From the NCBI GenBank assembly GCA_035222895.1, contig JAVYIG010000703.1:372001-436000 (forward strand): a stretch of 64,000 nucleotides of DNA, in the 5' to 3' direction. This stretch comes from Strongylocentrotus droebachiensis (lineage: Eukaryota; Echinodermata; Echinoidea; Camarodonta; Strongylocentrotidae). The notes beneath the pieces are model-generated. The model saw nothing but the letters and a program-made list of their open reading frames with translations, was not told the origin of the DNA and made no database searches. The position numbers and the translations under genes were made by a program. How positions within the stretch are numbered: the first letter of the stretch is position 1; each line of letters opens with the position of its first letter. This document shows, piece by piece, positions 25,687 to 36,441 of the stretch.

Positions 25687-25850
25687 CGCAGGGGGGGGGG
25701 GGGTTTGGGGGTTCAACCCCCCCCCCCCCCCCCTTTGGTATTTTTATATGTGTAAACCCCCCTAAAAAAAAACTAAACCCCCCCCCCCCTCCCTTTGTTG
25801 TTGTTGTTTTGTTGTTGTTTTTTATTTATAAAAAAAAAAAAAAAAAAATT
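25687..25850. repeat. Poly-G/poly-C tract with T- and A-rich tail
   Basis: A G run, GTTTGGGGGTTCAA and a long C run face each other as a potential hairpin or quadruplex-forming site. Further C runs, (TTG)n and a poly-A run of about 18 follow. This looks like a simple-sequence repeat associated with a dispersed element; run lengths are likely to be unreliable in assembly. Confidence 0.7.
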
Positions 25851-27085
25851 GCCCACGGCTAACGTAAAGTGACCTTACCCTTGTACCTTACCCTTGTACT
25901 ACTATGATTAACTTTAACAAAAGTGTCAGGGTATTTATATACTCTTCAGGAGGACCGCTTGCACACATAATCAAATCATTGGTTCGCCATTGTCATTGAC
26001 AGAGATTTAACAGACAATGGGGTTTTTTTCTTCTCGCAAGCGTGGCACTAATTGGCACGCGACGATGAGCAATGAATAACAACACAGAATGAATGGGCCG
26101 GGCTTACCTTACCTCGTTAATCCACAGAAGATCAATGATCATACAAATATAACAGCTCAGTATTTATTTCAAATTAATTACAAATAATACAAATAAACAA
26201 GTCAAAGAAATTAAGAACTTGACAATGAAACATTAACATAAACAGCAAAACAAACAAAAGCAATGGTAAATGTAGAGGTGGTACGGCATACAGGGATAAC
26301 ATTATTATGATAAGGTGGAGAGAATGAATGGAAGTGGGGCATGCACTAGAAAAGCCAAAGGAAGGATAAATCCCACGCACCCAAAACATTTTGATGATTT
26401 CAATAAATACAGCACGTATACAGGGTATAGATGCGGCAAGGATCAGGCAATGGAATATAAATAATATTGAATATAATTACAGCGTTAAACTTAAAACTTA
26501 AAGAACAAAACGACACTGAGGCAAAACAAACGAGAAACAAAATTTGTCATTTCTGAGTAATCTATAACTGATTTCTAAGGAGTCAATAACTGGTCAACAA
26601 AACAAAATGAAATGAAATAAAGCACAGAGGTTTATATCAAAGAAGACAGTGTATAATGAAATAGAAAGAATAATTCAAATATGCTTCAAAACACTATCAT
26701 GTTGTCTTGCGAATAATATCTGCTTATACTGTTGATGAATAACGTTGCCATATTTCTATATTAATTATTAGAGGTTTATATAGATACAAGGGATTTTAAG
26801 TTCAACTATGAAATATTTTCAAATGAAACAATATACATGTATATGTTTAATGCGAGTTCTAAGGAATGATATATTTACGAAAAAATGATATGAAAAATAT
26901 GTATAGACAATGTATCATGCTGAAAGTTACTTCCATATCCAAGAAAATGTATGAAAGTACTTCCTACCTCACCATTCATGCAATTTGCCATGCAAACACC
27001 AGAAAATTGCGAAAAGTAGGCTCTATAATACACTTGAAAATGGGAAGGGGTTTCGAGGCTTCAGCGCGGGCACACCCCCGCCCAA
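25851..27085. other. No recognisable gene
   Basis: AT-rich unique-looking sequence. The short ORFs here (for example the minus-strand frame at 26174-26389 and the plus-strand frame at 26866-27096) lack recognised domains or splice context. I see no RNA gene. Confidence 0.6.
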
Positions 27086-27089
27086 ACCA

Positions 27090-27183
27090 AATCTGAGTAA
27101 TAATAATAATCATATTTAGCTTTTATATAGCGCTTAAAGAGATAGTTCAGTTCTGTTACAGAGGGCGCTACACAAAATAATTT
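27090..27183 (-). mobile_element. SINE-like 3' end with (ATT)n tail
   Basis: On the minus strand the sequence reads GTAGCGCCCTCTG, then TTTAAGCGCTATATAAAAGC, and ends in ATTATTATTATT. The GCGCTATATAA plus ATT-repeat ending recurs at 47595-47672. Related endings occur at 57283-57405 and 60821-61001. No A or B box is seen here, so this is a 5'-truncated copy or a related element. Confidence 0.6.
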
Positions 27184-27189
27184 GTAGTG

Positions 27190-28005
27190 AGATAGTGAAA
27201 ACCTGAATGTCAAATTTGAAGAAAAAAAACATGACAAAATCATCTTTGTTTGATCGAAATCGGTTCAGAGACGGCTGAAATATAACGATTTCTAATACTT
27301 GTGTACCACCAAAAATATAAGATATTTGAAAAATTTGAAGAAAAAAAACGTTGAAAAAACGCCTTTTACGTCGTATTTCAGCCAATTCCGATGTTGGCCT
27401 TTTTGTTGGCATTTTCATGTTGCTTTTATTACCTACAACTAGCTGGCCCATGTATTGTTATTTTAATTAAACAATTAATTAACTGTCTCCGTGTTTTTTT
27501 TAAAAAGTGTAGCTGAATTGGTATCGTATATTGGCTAAATTTCACACATTTTGGGGTCTAAAATTACCTCCATAGCCATTTTAGGTTCTAAAAGGGCACT
27601 AAAAAAGTCATACATGTAGATAAGAATAAGAGCAATAACCATGCACTGCACGTTGAAGGCATTTGCGGTCTGAAAACAGAACTCAACTATCCCTTCAATA
27701 CAAGCGTTACAAAATACCCGGTCCTTGGATACAGTGCCCCCCTCCCGGGATACTAACACCTGAAGCTAGTATTAAGTGGATGCATACAAAACATTGCAGA
27801 TCACTGCAGATCATGACAAAGCGAATGCAATGTGGGCAGACCGTAGTTCAGATAATCCGGCTATTGTTTTCTTTCATTGGAATAATCCCCAGCTCCATCT
27901 TCACACACAAACAGGCCGGTGAATGGGTTTTTGTTGTTGTTTCAAGTCAGTTTATGACCATTATTGCCGAATACTATGAACAATTTGTTTTGAATTCAAA
28001 TTCAA
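27190..28005. other. No recognisable gene
   Basis: Unremarkable AT-rich DNA. Overlapping ORFs of 74-116 codons on both strands (27134-27451, 27535-27759, 27663-28013) lack recognisable motifs and are treated as chance. Confidence 0.55.
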
Positions 28006-28007
28006 GT

Positions 28008-28853
28008 ATTTAGCTTCATTTTATCGTGTCTATATCTTTTCGCTAAAGTATAATGTCCGACATAATTATATTATAATCGTCATTTTAGGCTGATAAACTA
28101 TTTCATATTAATTTGATGCAACAGAGATTTACATACAAAATCTTTTACTTTTTATAAATTGTGTATTTTTCTCATAAAATTGAGTATCTAAATAAAAAGA
28201 GATGAAGAGGAAGAAGAAGAGGGAGAAGAAGAAGAAGAAGAAGAAGAAGAAGGGGGAATAGGAGTGAGAAGAAAAAAGAAAAGATGTGGAGGAGAAAGAA
28301 GAAGAACAAAATAAGAGAGGGAAAGACAGAGAGAGAAAGACAGACGGACAGAGAGAGAGAGAGAGAGAAAGAAAGAGAGAGAGAGAGAGGGAGAGAGAGA
28401 GAGAGAGAAAGTTGGGCGCAACGTGTTATAGTCTGTACTGTATTTATTTATTAGTATGCTATTTTGTCTCTCCTTTCACCCCCCCCCCCCCCCCCCCCCC
28501 GTTCTGGATTATTCTTTAGTTTCATTTGATCATGTTTGTGTATTTTCGCTAAAGTATAATGTCCGACATTATAACCGTCAATTTAGGCTGATATACTATT
28601 TCATATTAATTTGATGCAACATTGAAAGATTTACATACAAATCTTTTATTTTTTATAAATTGTGTATTTTTCTCATAAAATTGAGTATCTAAATAAAAAG
28701 AGATGAAGAAGAAGAAGAAGAAGGAGAAGAAGAAGAATTAAGGGGGAATAGGAGTGAGAAGAAAAAAGAAAAGATGCGGAGGAGAAAGAAGAAGAACAAA
28801 ATAAGAGAGAGAAAGCCAGAGAGAGAAAGACAGACGGACAGAGAGAGAGAGAG

Positions 28854-28884
<31 letters not shown>

Positions 28885-29300
28885 AAGTTGGACGCATCGT
28901 GTTATAGTCTGTACTGTATTTATTCATTATTATGCTATTTTGTCTCTCCTTTCACCCCCCCCCCCCTCCCCCCGTTCTGGATTATTCTTTAGTTTCATTT
29001 TATCATGTTTGTATATTTTCGCTAAAGTATAATGTCCGGCATTATAACCGTCAATTTAGGCTGATATACTATTTCATATTAATTTGATGCAACATTGAAA
29101 GATATACATTCAAATCTTTTATTTTTTATAAATTGTGTATTTTTCTCATAAAATTGAGTATCTAAATAAAAAGAGATGAAGAAGAAGAAGAAGAAGAAGA
29201 AGGAGAAGAAGAAGAAGAAGAAGAAGGGGGGGATAGGAGTGAGAAGAAAAAAGAAAAGATGCGGAAGAGAAAGAAGAGAAACAAAATAAGAAGGAGGTGA
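28008..29300. repeat. Tandem repeat of about 0.5 kb with GAA/GA and poly-C tracts
   Basis: CGCTAAAGTATAATGTCC recurs at 28041, 28547 and 29020 (506- and 473-bp spacing). Each unit has TTTATAAATTGTGTATTTTT, AAATAAAAAGAGATGAAG, a GAA/GA-rich stretch, GTTATAGTCTGTACTG, a poly-C run and GTTCTGGATTATTC. The third unit is cut off inside the GAA tract. The Ser/Leu- and Arg/Glu-rich ORFs here are simple-sequence artefacts. Confidence 0.85.
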
Positions 29301-29700
29301 AGAAGAGGAAGAAAAGATAACGAAGAAGAAAACCCTACGAAAGAGCTGAAAGAACTGAGAGGCTTGCTTGGAGCACAGCAGAGCAACGTGCTCTCGACGA
29401 GACAAAGCCAGATTGCCAAATGATCTGCGCATGCGCTAGGTTCCCGTTAGTCGAAGCCTAGCCGGCCGCTTGAACGCACACGCATTGTGCCTCGCGCTGA
29501 GCGGTCTCAAGGTACGGCATGTTCGATTTTTAATCTCGTTTGTGAGGTGGCTATCAGGCTGAATAATTCCGAGCTGAACGGGTTAAATGACAATGGAATA
29601 GCATAGTCTCCAAACAAGAATTCATGAATCAACACATTGGCTTTATGGCCAGTACGTAATTGTTTTTAACGGCGAGATAGAAAAAAACCCACTAGTCTTT

Positions 29701-30435
29701 TACCCCATTCACAGTGGTTTTGAAATTTGTAGCGGCGTTGTAGCGGAGCGGCGACACCGCCATAACACCGCTACAAATGCATTCACAGTAGAAAAGTTAT
29801 CCCGCTGCAGCAGCGGGATAAATATCATGTACCCATTCACGCTGCAGCGGGTGATTTGTATTACCTCCGTAACAAACACGTGTATGCATGGCTCATGACC
29901 CGCGAGTGACCCCGATATGACCGGAAATACTTCAGCGCGGGGTTTTCGTAAACATGTCAAGTTGCTTTTTGTATCCTCGATCATATTACTTTTTAAAAAA
30001 CTAGCATTTTTATTGCTTCCAATCAGAATGTTTTAATTTTTTGAAGTGTGAAATATTTTTATTTGGATAATTATAATATCTACATAATAATAAAATCAAT
30101 TTGAATCCACTGGTTACTTTATTTCTATTTCACTTTATGTTCCCCATTGCTGGAGAACAGAGGTCAGTGATAGGTAAGTAAACAAATCACACGTGTTTGT
30201 CGCGGTGTTATAGCGGAGAGCCTTCACACTGAGTAAACACCGCGACAGCAGCGGGACTGTCCCGCTGCTGTAGCTAGGCGTGCCTAGCGATAGTTTGTGT
30301 CGGCGTTATCGCTAGGCGGTGTTATCCCGCGATAGTTTATAACGGGTCCGAGCCTTCACACTGAAGACAACACCGCGACAGCAGCGGGTCAGTCCCGCTG
30401 CTGTCGCGGTGTTTGAGGCCACTGTGAATGGGGTA
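29701..30435. mobile_element. Hairpin-rich MITE with TA target site
   Basis: Ends CCCCATTCACAGTGG and CCACTGTGAATGGGG are perfect 15-bp inverted repeats flanked by TA on both sides. The interior carries repeated GC-rich hairpins based on CACCGCGACAGCAGCGGG and variants at 29790-29860, 30210-30275 and 30369-30413. An AT-rich middle separates them. There is no transposase reading frame. TA duplication suggests mobilisation by a Tc1/mariner-type or similar enzyme. Confidence 0.85.
30369..30413. repeat. Perfect 20-bp-arm hairpin near MITE end
   Basis: AACACCGCGACAGCAGCGGG (30369-30388) and its exact reverse complement (30394-30413) enclose a 5-nt loop. A less perfect copy of the same hairpin lies near 30238-30272. 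Confidence 0.9.
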
Positions 30436-31860
30436 TTTATTTCCATTAATTGTTGGAGAATTAAATTTGAATGGGGCGCCCATAACCCGTGTGTCTAGAT
30501 TGACACCTCCAAGTTACCTCTCCGAAAAAAATCTACTTTTTAAAAATTAATTCGGTTATATATACACAGATAAAACGCAATTGTTTAAAATGCTAACAGT
30601 TCATTACAATACAACAGCTTGTTGAATTTTTTAAACAGGTCTTATTACTTGTAAACAACCCTTTTAAACGGTGTTTTTATTGTGCATAATGATCCATGCC
30701 AAACATACAGAGTACAGTGTTAATTAGACACGAACTCAAGCTAAGCTAAATAACTTAGTTTAGCCGCAGAGGGAGCTAAACAAGTATGACGAATCTTTCA
30801 ATGGGTTGAAAATTTTCTGGCTTGAAAAGGACGTTACGGTGTTCGGACACACACAATGCGTCTTCTCGTGGGCAAATCGTGCATCCGGGATTAACTCAAT
30901 ACGGCTTTCATGCATGCGCTCTCAGGTTAAAAACACGCAGCTTCTCGCACATGAGAATTAATCCAAGGCGCCTAAATGACATTACTATCCTTGATTCCTG
31001 TATCCAAAATATCACCCCATTCTATCTGTATGCCTACCCTTGTCATGCAAATTGACCTGACCTACTTTCTGTCATTTTGTACTAAAACTTCCCTTTTACC
31101 TTAAATACTACTTTCCCTAGCTTACTATTTTAGACCATTATCTTATGTTCATATTCAAATCATAATCGTATTCTCTCATACATTCATAGAGCTTCTTGCT
31201 CATTCATAATATCATAACCTTACTCGGATATTTCGTACTTTTCCGGCATGAATTATCTTATACGCTACTTACACCAAAACGTATATGTGGTAAATCTACA
31301 TTCAAAACGTATGGATGTTCTATGATTCTAATCTTATTTCATACATCACATCAATCCACCATTATAATCACCATTAACATCAGGCAAAAAAGTAAATATT
31401 GAGATATCATAATATGCAGTGATTTTCTACTTACAACATTGGGCTGTCTTAGGAAAACAAAATTAACAGTAGACTTTCGGTGTAATAAACATGTCCAAAA
31501 CACGTAAATCAGTAGCTCCACAGAATCAAATCCCGCCCTCTACGACCTCAATGCAGAATCAAGCTAAAAGCCCCGCTTATGACGTCACAATATCAAATTG
31601 TGAAAAATTTGTATCAACATCCCGGCCCCTTAAATTAACCGAATACTTTGAATTTACCAAATTTTCCACTGCCGACATGTATAACAAAAACTGTCACTCT
31701 CTTGAAATTTCGAAGACTTCGATAAATACAGTCCCTTTAAATCCGAAAAAGGTGGTTGCTATGGAAAGATATTTCCTAACCGAATAAATACAGTCCCTTT
31801 AAATCCAAAAAAGTTGGTTGCTATGGAAACATATGTCCTTACCGAATAGCAGAACACTAA
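30436..31860. other. Intergenic sequence with a dispersed 90-bp repeat and a short duplication
   Basis: No gene is recognised. A roughly 90-bp segment at 30974-31064 (CTTGATTCCTG..., TATGCCTACCCTTGTCATGC, AAATTGACCTGACC) recurs in direct orientation at about 37001-37087. A 62-bp unit beginning AAATACAGTCCCTTTAAATC is tandemly duplicated at 31724-31785 and 31786-31847. The 98-codon ORF at 31491-31787 ends inside this duplication and has no recognised domain. Confidence 0.6.
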
Positions 31861-31879
31861 TAATATGACAATACCTGTA

Positions 31880-31896
31880 TCTCTTTCCTTATCTTC
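31880..31896 (-). promoter_or_regulatory. Candidate polypurine tract of the BEL/Pao copy
   Basis: On the minus strand AGAAGATAAGGAAAGAG lies about 70 bp downstream of the last retroelement codons, where a polypurine tract would be expected before a 3' LTR. A TGT follows shortly after. No matching LTR was found upstream of gag, so the assignment is tentative. Confidence 0.35.
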
Positions 31897-31964
31897 TGAT
31901 TACAAAAACTATAGTATTACAATCAGAATACTATCTTTAGAAACTAAATTCTAACTAGAATGAG

Positions 31965-32150
31965 TTATGCTTCAATTGCAGTCTTAACCTTCACGCTACG
32001 TACATATCCACGCTTACCAGGGTACACTTCTAAAACGCGTCCCATCAGCCAGCAACACCTCGGCACAGTTCCGTCTGCGATGAGAACCACGTCACCAACC
32101 TGCAGATTGCGTTCAGGCTGCTGCCACCGCTGACGTTGCTTGAGGCTTGA
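31965..32150 (-). pseudogene. BEL/Pao C-terminal (DUF5641-like) fragment
   Basis: RWQQPERNLQVGDVVLIADG and the following GRVLEVYPGKRGYVRSVKVKT match the domain that normally follows the integrase in BEL/Pao polyproteins. It abuts the truncated RT region without the roughly 2 kb that normally encode RNase H and integrase, and in a different phase. The junction near 32150 therefore marks an internal deletion. Confidence 0.85.
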
Positions 32151-33282
32151 CACATCTACTGACCTCAATTCCTTCCATCTGTGGAAGTTTCTCAATCCAA
32201 GCCTTCCATTTCTTTGCGTCACTGTCAGTGATAGGCTCATCCCAGTTCAGATTCTTCCAGGTCAACTCCTGAAGAATCAACTTCCCTCTCAGTGCAAATG
32301 GGCTAGCATATCGCAAAGGGTCGTAGACAGAAGAAACAACACTTAAGAGTCCTCTTCGTGTTAAAGGCTTGTCCTTCGGCTGAATCTTGTAGACAAAGCT
32401 ATCTCTTTCTACATCCCATATCATACCAAGTGCACGCTTTATTGGTAGGGCATCAAAGTTCAGGTCGAGTCCAGCCACTTGCTTGGCCCGATCTAGTACT
32501 GGTATGGTTTGCAGAACTCTCGTGTTGCTACTCATCCACTTAGCGAGTCGAAATCCACCCTTCTGCAACAAGGTTCTCAATTCTGATGCCAGTCTTATAG
32601 CTTCATCTTCCGCTTCAACAGAGACCAGGCAGTCGTCTACATAGAAATTCATCTCTACTACTCTTGGAACTTTTGTATTGCACTGATCTCCATAGTCCTT
32701 TGCTGTTTGCCGCATGGCAAACGAGCAACTGCTGGGGCTCCATGTACCCCCAAACAGGTGCACACACATCCTGTAGATCTTAGGATCTTCATCCACTCTT
32801 CCATCAGGTCACCACTAGAAGCGAAGTACATCTCCTTCATCTGGATGTACTGTTACCTGGTGGAACATGGCTTCCACATCAGCCATGATGGCAGTTGGTG
32901 CTCGACGAAATCGCAGAAGTACACCAGTCAACTTGTTGGTCAGATCCGGCCCTTGCATCACCACATCGTTCAGACCAACTCCTAAGCACTTGGCAGCACA
33001 ATCAAATACAATCCGAAGTTTGTCTGGTTTCTTCGGATTTATCACTGGGTGATGTGGTAGGTACCAACAAGTTCCATTTGGCGGTTGAGTTTCATCAACT
33101 TCCTCGGCGTAGCCCTTGACAACTAGGTCAGCCATGCCCTGTGAATACTTAGCATGCATTGCCGTATCCCTGAGAAGTCGTCTTCTAAGTGAATGGAGTC
33201 TCTGCTGGGCCATCCATCTATTAGTCACAAAGTGGCCGGGGTCGTTCTTTGAATGGTATGGGCAGTTGATAGTGACATCCAT
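32150..33282 (-). pseudogene. BEL/Pao reverse transcriptase with connection domain start
   Basis: The upstream part (33282-32815) has WYLPHHPV, LRIVFDCAAK and MADVEAMFHQV, RT motifs including the first catalytic aspartate. Two in-frame stops, TAG and TGA, lie between 32817 and 32809. The same phase then continues (to 32113) with FYVDDCLVS, the catalytic YVDD box, and GLLSVVSSVYDPL typical of the Pao RT/RNase H junction. Homology ends near 32150. RT would copy genomic RNA to DNA; the stops make this copy inactive. Confidence 0.9.
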
Positions 33283-33697
33283 TCATTACCACATTGTCCT
33301 CCCATAGCTTCAATACCTCTCGGTCCTTGACTGACATTTTAGCATCACAATGAAAGGTTTCGATGCCTTCTAGAGACCGAAACAGCTTACATTGGTCTTC
33401 AAGGGATATTTCATCTGAGATATAGTGTGATGTCACAGCCATCCTCCTACCATCGCTCTGAACCGGCCCATTCAGTGTCCACCCCAGCACTGTCCTTATT
33501 GCATAAGGGTTCCTTGGCCCGCCACGTCGTATATCGAGGGGACAAATAAGCTCTGGATAATCTTGCCCAATCAGGAGATCCACCTGCAGTTTGGAAGTCG
33601 ATGGAAAGTCGACATCTGTGAGATGTTGGAGTTTTTCGACATCCTCCTTCATTAGCAGGTGATCTGAATTAATGTTAATTTCTGTCTTGGTAAAGAC
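33221..33697 (-). pseudogene. BEL/Pao protease-RT linker region
   Basis: This continues in the frame of the gag-protease part after its stop. DLLIGQDYPELICPLDIRRG and the following VLGWTLNGP are hallmarks of the region between protease and RT in BEL/Pao polyproteins. The frame is lost near 33245, where the downstream RT frame takes over, indicating a small indel. Confidence 0.85.
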
Positions 33698-35284
33698 TTA
33701 AGGGAGATTCACCATCCTGGATGATGACTTCGCTGCAACTGTCAGGCACACAACACTGGTCTGAAGTTTGCTATTGGCTCTTTCCAGAGTTGAGACAGAC
33801 ATTATATTGGACAATCCACTTGCCTTCACTCTTGCTGCCAACTTCTTAGTACAGAAGGTACTTGTCGAGCCTGAATCCAACAGTGCTAGAGTCTCTACAC
33901 CAATATTACTGCCTGCCGCATAAACCCAGACAGGAACGATCGGCAATAGCACCTTCATGTTCACGGCCCGTGTGACGTGACTCTCAATCTTCTCAGGTGA
34001 AGGACTAACAGCTTCCTCTTGTGTTTGCTGAGGTTGTTCTGGTTTCTGCTGATGAAGAAACTTGGTATGTTTCCTGTTGCATCCGTAAACTGAACATACC
34101 CTCTTTACTTTACAGTACCTTGACATGTGTTCCTTCTCCAAACAGTTGAAACAAAGCCTGTTTTCCCTCACCAGTTTCAGCCAGTCATCTAGCTGCATTC
34201 GTTTGAACTTGTCACAGGCAAACAGACTGTGCGATTCCTTGCAGATCACACACAGCTGTGGTGTCACATCATTGCCTGTGGCTGTCGTGAAGAAAGCACC
34301 CTTCTTCAGTCCTGTCGACTTCTTTTTCTGGGAGGTGCCCTGATCCTTGGTAAGAAGCCTTCTGTAGACCGGATCATTCTCCTCGTCGGCTGCGCCTTGG
34401 ACAAAATCCACCAGGTCAAAAATGTTAGGAAGTCTATCCTCTCGCCTGATTCTTCGTACCACACTCAGCCATCTCCCGCATAAGTATAGTGGTAGCCGTT
34501 CAACTATCTGGACAAGGATTAACTGTGGTGACAAATCGCCAATGTAGCCCATGGCATCTAAAGTCAGTGAGCAAACTTGCAGTTCATCTGCGAATTCTCT
34601 TAGAGCCCTCTTGTTTCGTCCGGTGATCTTCCGCCCTTCGGTCACTTTCTTGATCCATGCATCAGCTATCATGAAAGGCGTACCGAACCTCTCTTGTAGC
34701 ATGGCCTTCGCCCTCATATACCCTTCGCCGGGTGGCATAATACTGCAAGGCTGGAGGATCTTGCGGGCATCTCCTTCGCAGTAGTATAGAAGGCGGGTCA
34801 GCTTGGCACTGTCCGGAATACTTGTACAGTCTATTGAGTTCTCGAATGCCCTCCAAAACTCCCAATACTTAGGAGGGCTGCCACCATACGTCATCATTTG
34901 TGTTTGAGGCACATTAAGGGACTCCAATAATTGCCTCTGTTGTTTCTGTCCCTCCCGCAAAATCTGCAACAAAGTCTCCGTTGGCTTCGTACTCTGTTCA
35001 GCCTGGGTTGGCGTTTGCGTTCCAGAGTCTAGCGGATAAGCCAACGTTTCATTCACTTCAACTGGAGGTTTCTGAGGAGCGCTAGCTTCATCCGACAATA
35101 GCCTATCCGTTTCATTCAAATAGACTTGTGTCTCAGCATCAGATATCTTCATCCTGGTATCCATATCTAGCTGAGCTTTACGCTGGTTCAAAGCTAACTC
35201 CTCCTTTTCCAGCGCCATCTTCTGTTTCAGTGCTTCAGCCTCAGCAGCTAAAGCAGCTCTACGTGCCATAGTCCGCAGTCGCAC
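33698..35284 (-). pseudogene. BEL/Pao gag-protease part
   Basis: A 528-codon open frame. Residues about 1-60 are charged and coiled-coil-like. About 135-275 match the gag-like DUF1759 region (PPKYWEFWRAFENSID onwards). CVICKESHSLFAC near 340 and CFNCLEKEHMSRYC near 376 are zinc-knuckle-like; the second is CX2CX4HX4C. CSVYGCNRKHTKFLH follows. ALLDSGSTSTF near 466 is the retropepsin-type active site with DSG. The frame stops at a TAA (33698-33700), and the next open frame continues in the same phase, so a nonsense change splits the original polyprotein. The gag product would form particles and the protease would cleave the polyprotein. Confidence 0.9.
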
Positions 35285-36130
35285 TGAAAATGTAGTGCTC
35301 CCACACTGACTTGCCGAATATTCAGGACGGCATATGGAAACGTTGTATCATCCGCTCAATCTGACTTGCGTGCATAGAACAAATAAGCATTTTTCCATGA
35401 AAAGTGAAGTTTTTTTAAAATGTGCGTTTCTTTCCAGCATTAGGGCGTCCGGAAGTCACTCGGGTAACATTTCATAAAGTATAATATAAAAAGACCATAT
35501 GCAAATTTTCTGTACTTTTGTCGGAAAAAATACATTTATCCAGCACAATGTCGTCTCTTTTTGCATTGGAGAAGAGCAAATAGCGAGTTTCAATCACACT
35601 TTGGCCGCTCTCGCAAGCTCTCACTCGTTTCACTGTGGTCAGGCGACTTTGGGGCAAGCGGTTAATGAAAATACTAATCGTTAGCTTTCTTCTGGTATTA
35701 AACTTGTTTTGATTGATGGTATAATTTTGTCGGAATAAAGGAAACAAAAAGGCTCGACCAATAACTTATCAGCGTCTGAAGTGACCTTTTGACCTCGAAT
35801 TCCCTGATGCAAGCGCACTAATGACGTCATCTTCGCTAAATTTGTGTCTTTTATCGTAAAATGCGACACTTTCACAATGTTTATACATCTGTTTTAATTA
35901 TTAGTAAGATATAACATATTTTTTCTGATATCACTGAAGTTTTGGGTTTTATTTAATGAGTAATTTTAAAATAAGAGCCATTTTACTGTTTTAATTTACT
36001 GGATCGTACCATTAAATTCGCAGGGTAGAAAGATGCATTTTCCAACCGCGCCAAATTTAATTTACGTTCCGACATTCTGTTAAATGGGTTCGTGTTGTTC
36101 AGAATCCACTGCTTTCTGCTCCAACAAACG
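35285..36130. other. No recognisable gene
   Basis: Should contain the retroelement leader and 5' LTR, but I cannot match it to sequence left of 31965. ORFs at 35472-35747 and 35681-35875 have no recognised motif. Confidence 0.5.
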
Positions 36131-36441
36131 TCCACGTGCGGAGTCGTTTATCAACTAACTTATTCAAATTTATGGATGCTTTCTAGCTTCCCAGGTGTTT
36201 GTGTTGCTGTTGAAGCATTTCATTCACCTGCTATCATTCTTTGTACTCCAATTGCCAGAACGCAAATTTCATTTTGGTTTTATAGTTTCATCGGAGTCGT
36301 TTATCAACTATATGTATTCAAATTTATGAATGTTTCCTCCTCAGGTGTTTGTGGTGTTTATGCATTTCATTCACCTGTTATTATTCTTTGTACTCCAATT
36401 GTTAGAATACAAAATGCATTTTGGTTTTATAGTTTCATGCA
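36131..36441. repeat. Tandem duplication of about 150 bp
   Basis: Two copies begin with GGAGTCGTTTATCAACTA (near 36138 and 36291). Both include CATTTCATTCACCTG, ATTCTTTGTACTCCAATTG and ATTTTGGTTTTATAGTTTCA. They differ by substitutions and short indels. The 117-codon ORF over them reflects the duplication. AATAAAAG follows, without other evidence for a transcript end. Confidence 0.85.

Larger units (their letters stand above)
31965..35284 (-). mobile_element. Decayed BEL/Pao LTR retroelement, internally deleted
   Basis: Order on the minus strand is gag with DUF1759-like region, zinc knuckles, aspartic protease, reverse transcriptase, start of the Pao-type connection/RNase H region, then directly a DUF5641-like C-terminal domain. 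The RNase H remainder and integrase are missing. The copy carries in-frame stops at 33698-33700 and around 32809-32817, and a frameshift near 33245. I found no LTR pair or target duplication. It lies upstream of the mitofusin exons in opposite orientation and cannot be autonomous. Confidence 0.9.

Noticed and set aside
28188..29432. Ser/Leu-rich and Arg/Glu-rich ORFs
   Set aside because: Translations of GAA/GA simple repeats on both strands.
29336..29445. Possible short coding piece (TERLAWSTAEQRALDE) on the plus strand
   Set aside because: It loosely recalls AEQRA-type repeat proteins of invertebrate elements, but it is under 40 codons between stops and directly follows a GAA tract.
31491..31787. 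98-codon plus-strand ORF
   Set aside because: No recognised domain, and its end lies in a tandemly duplicated non-coding-looking segment.
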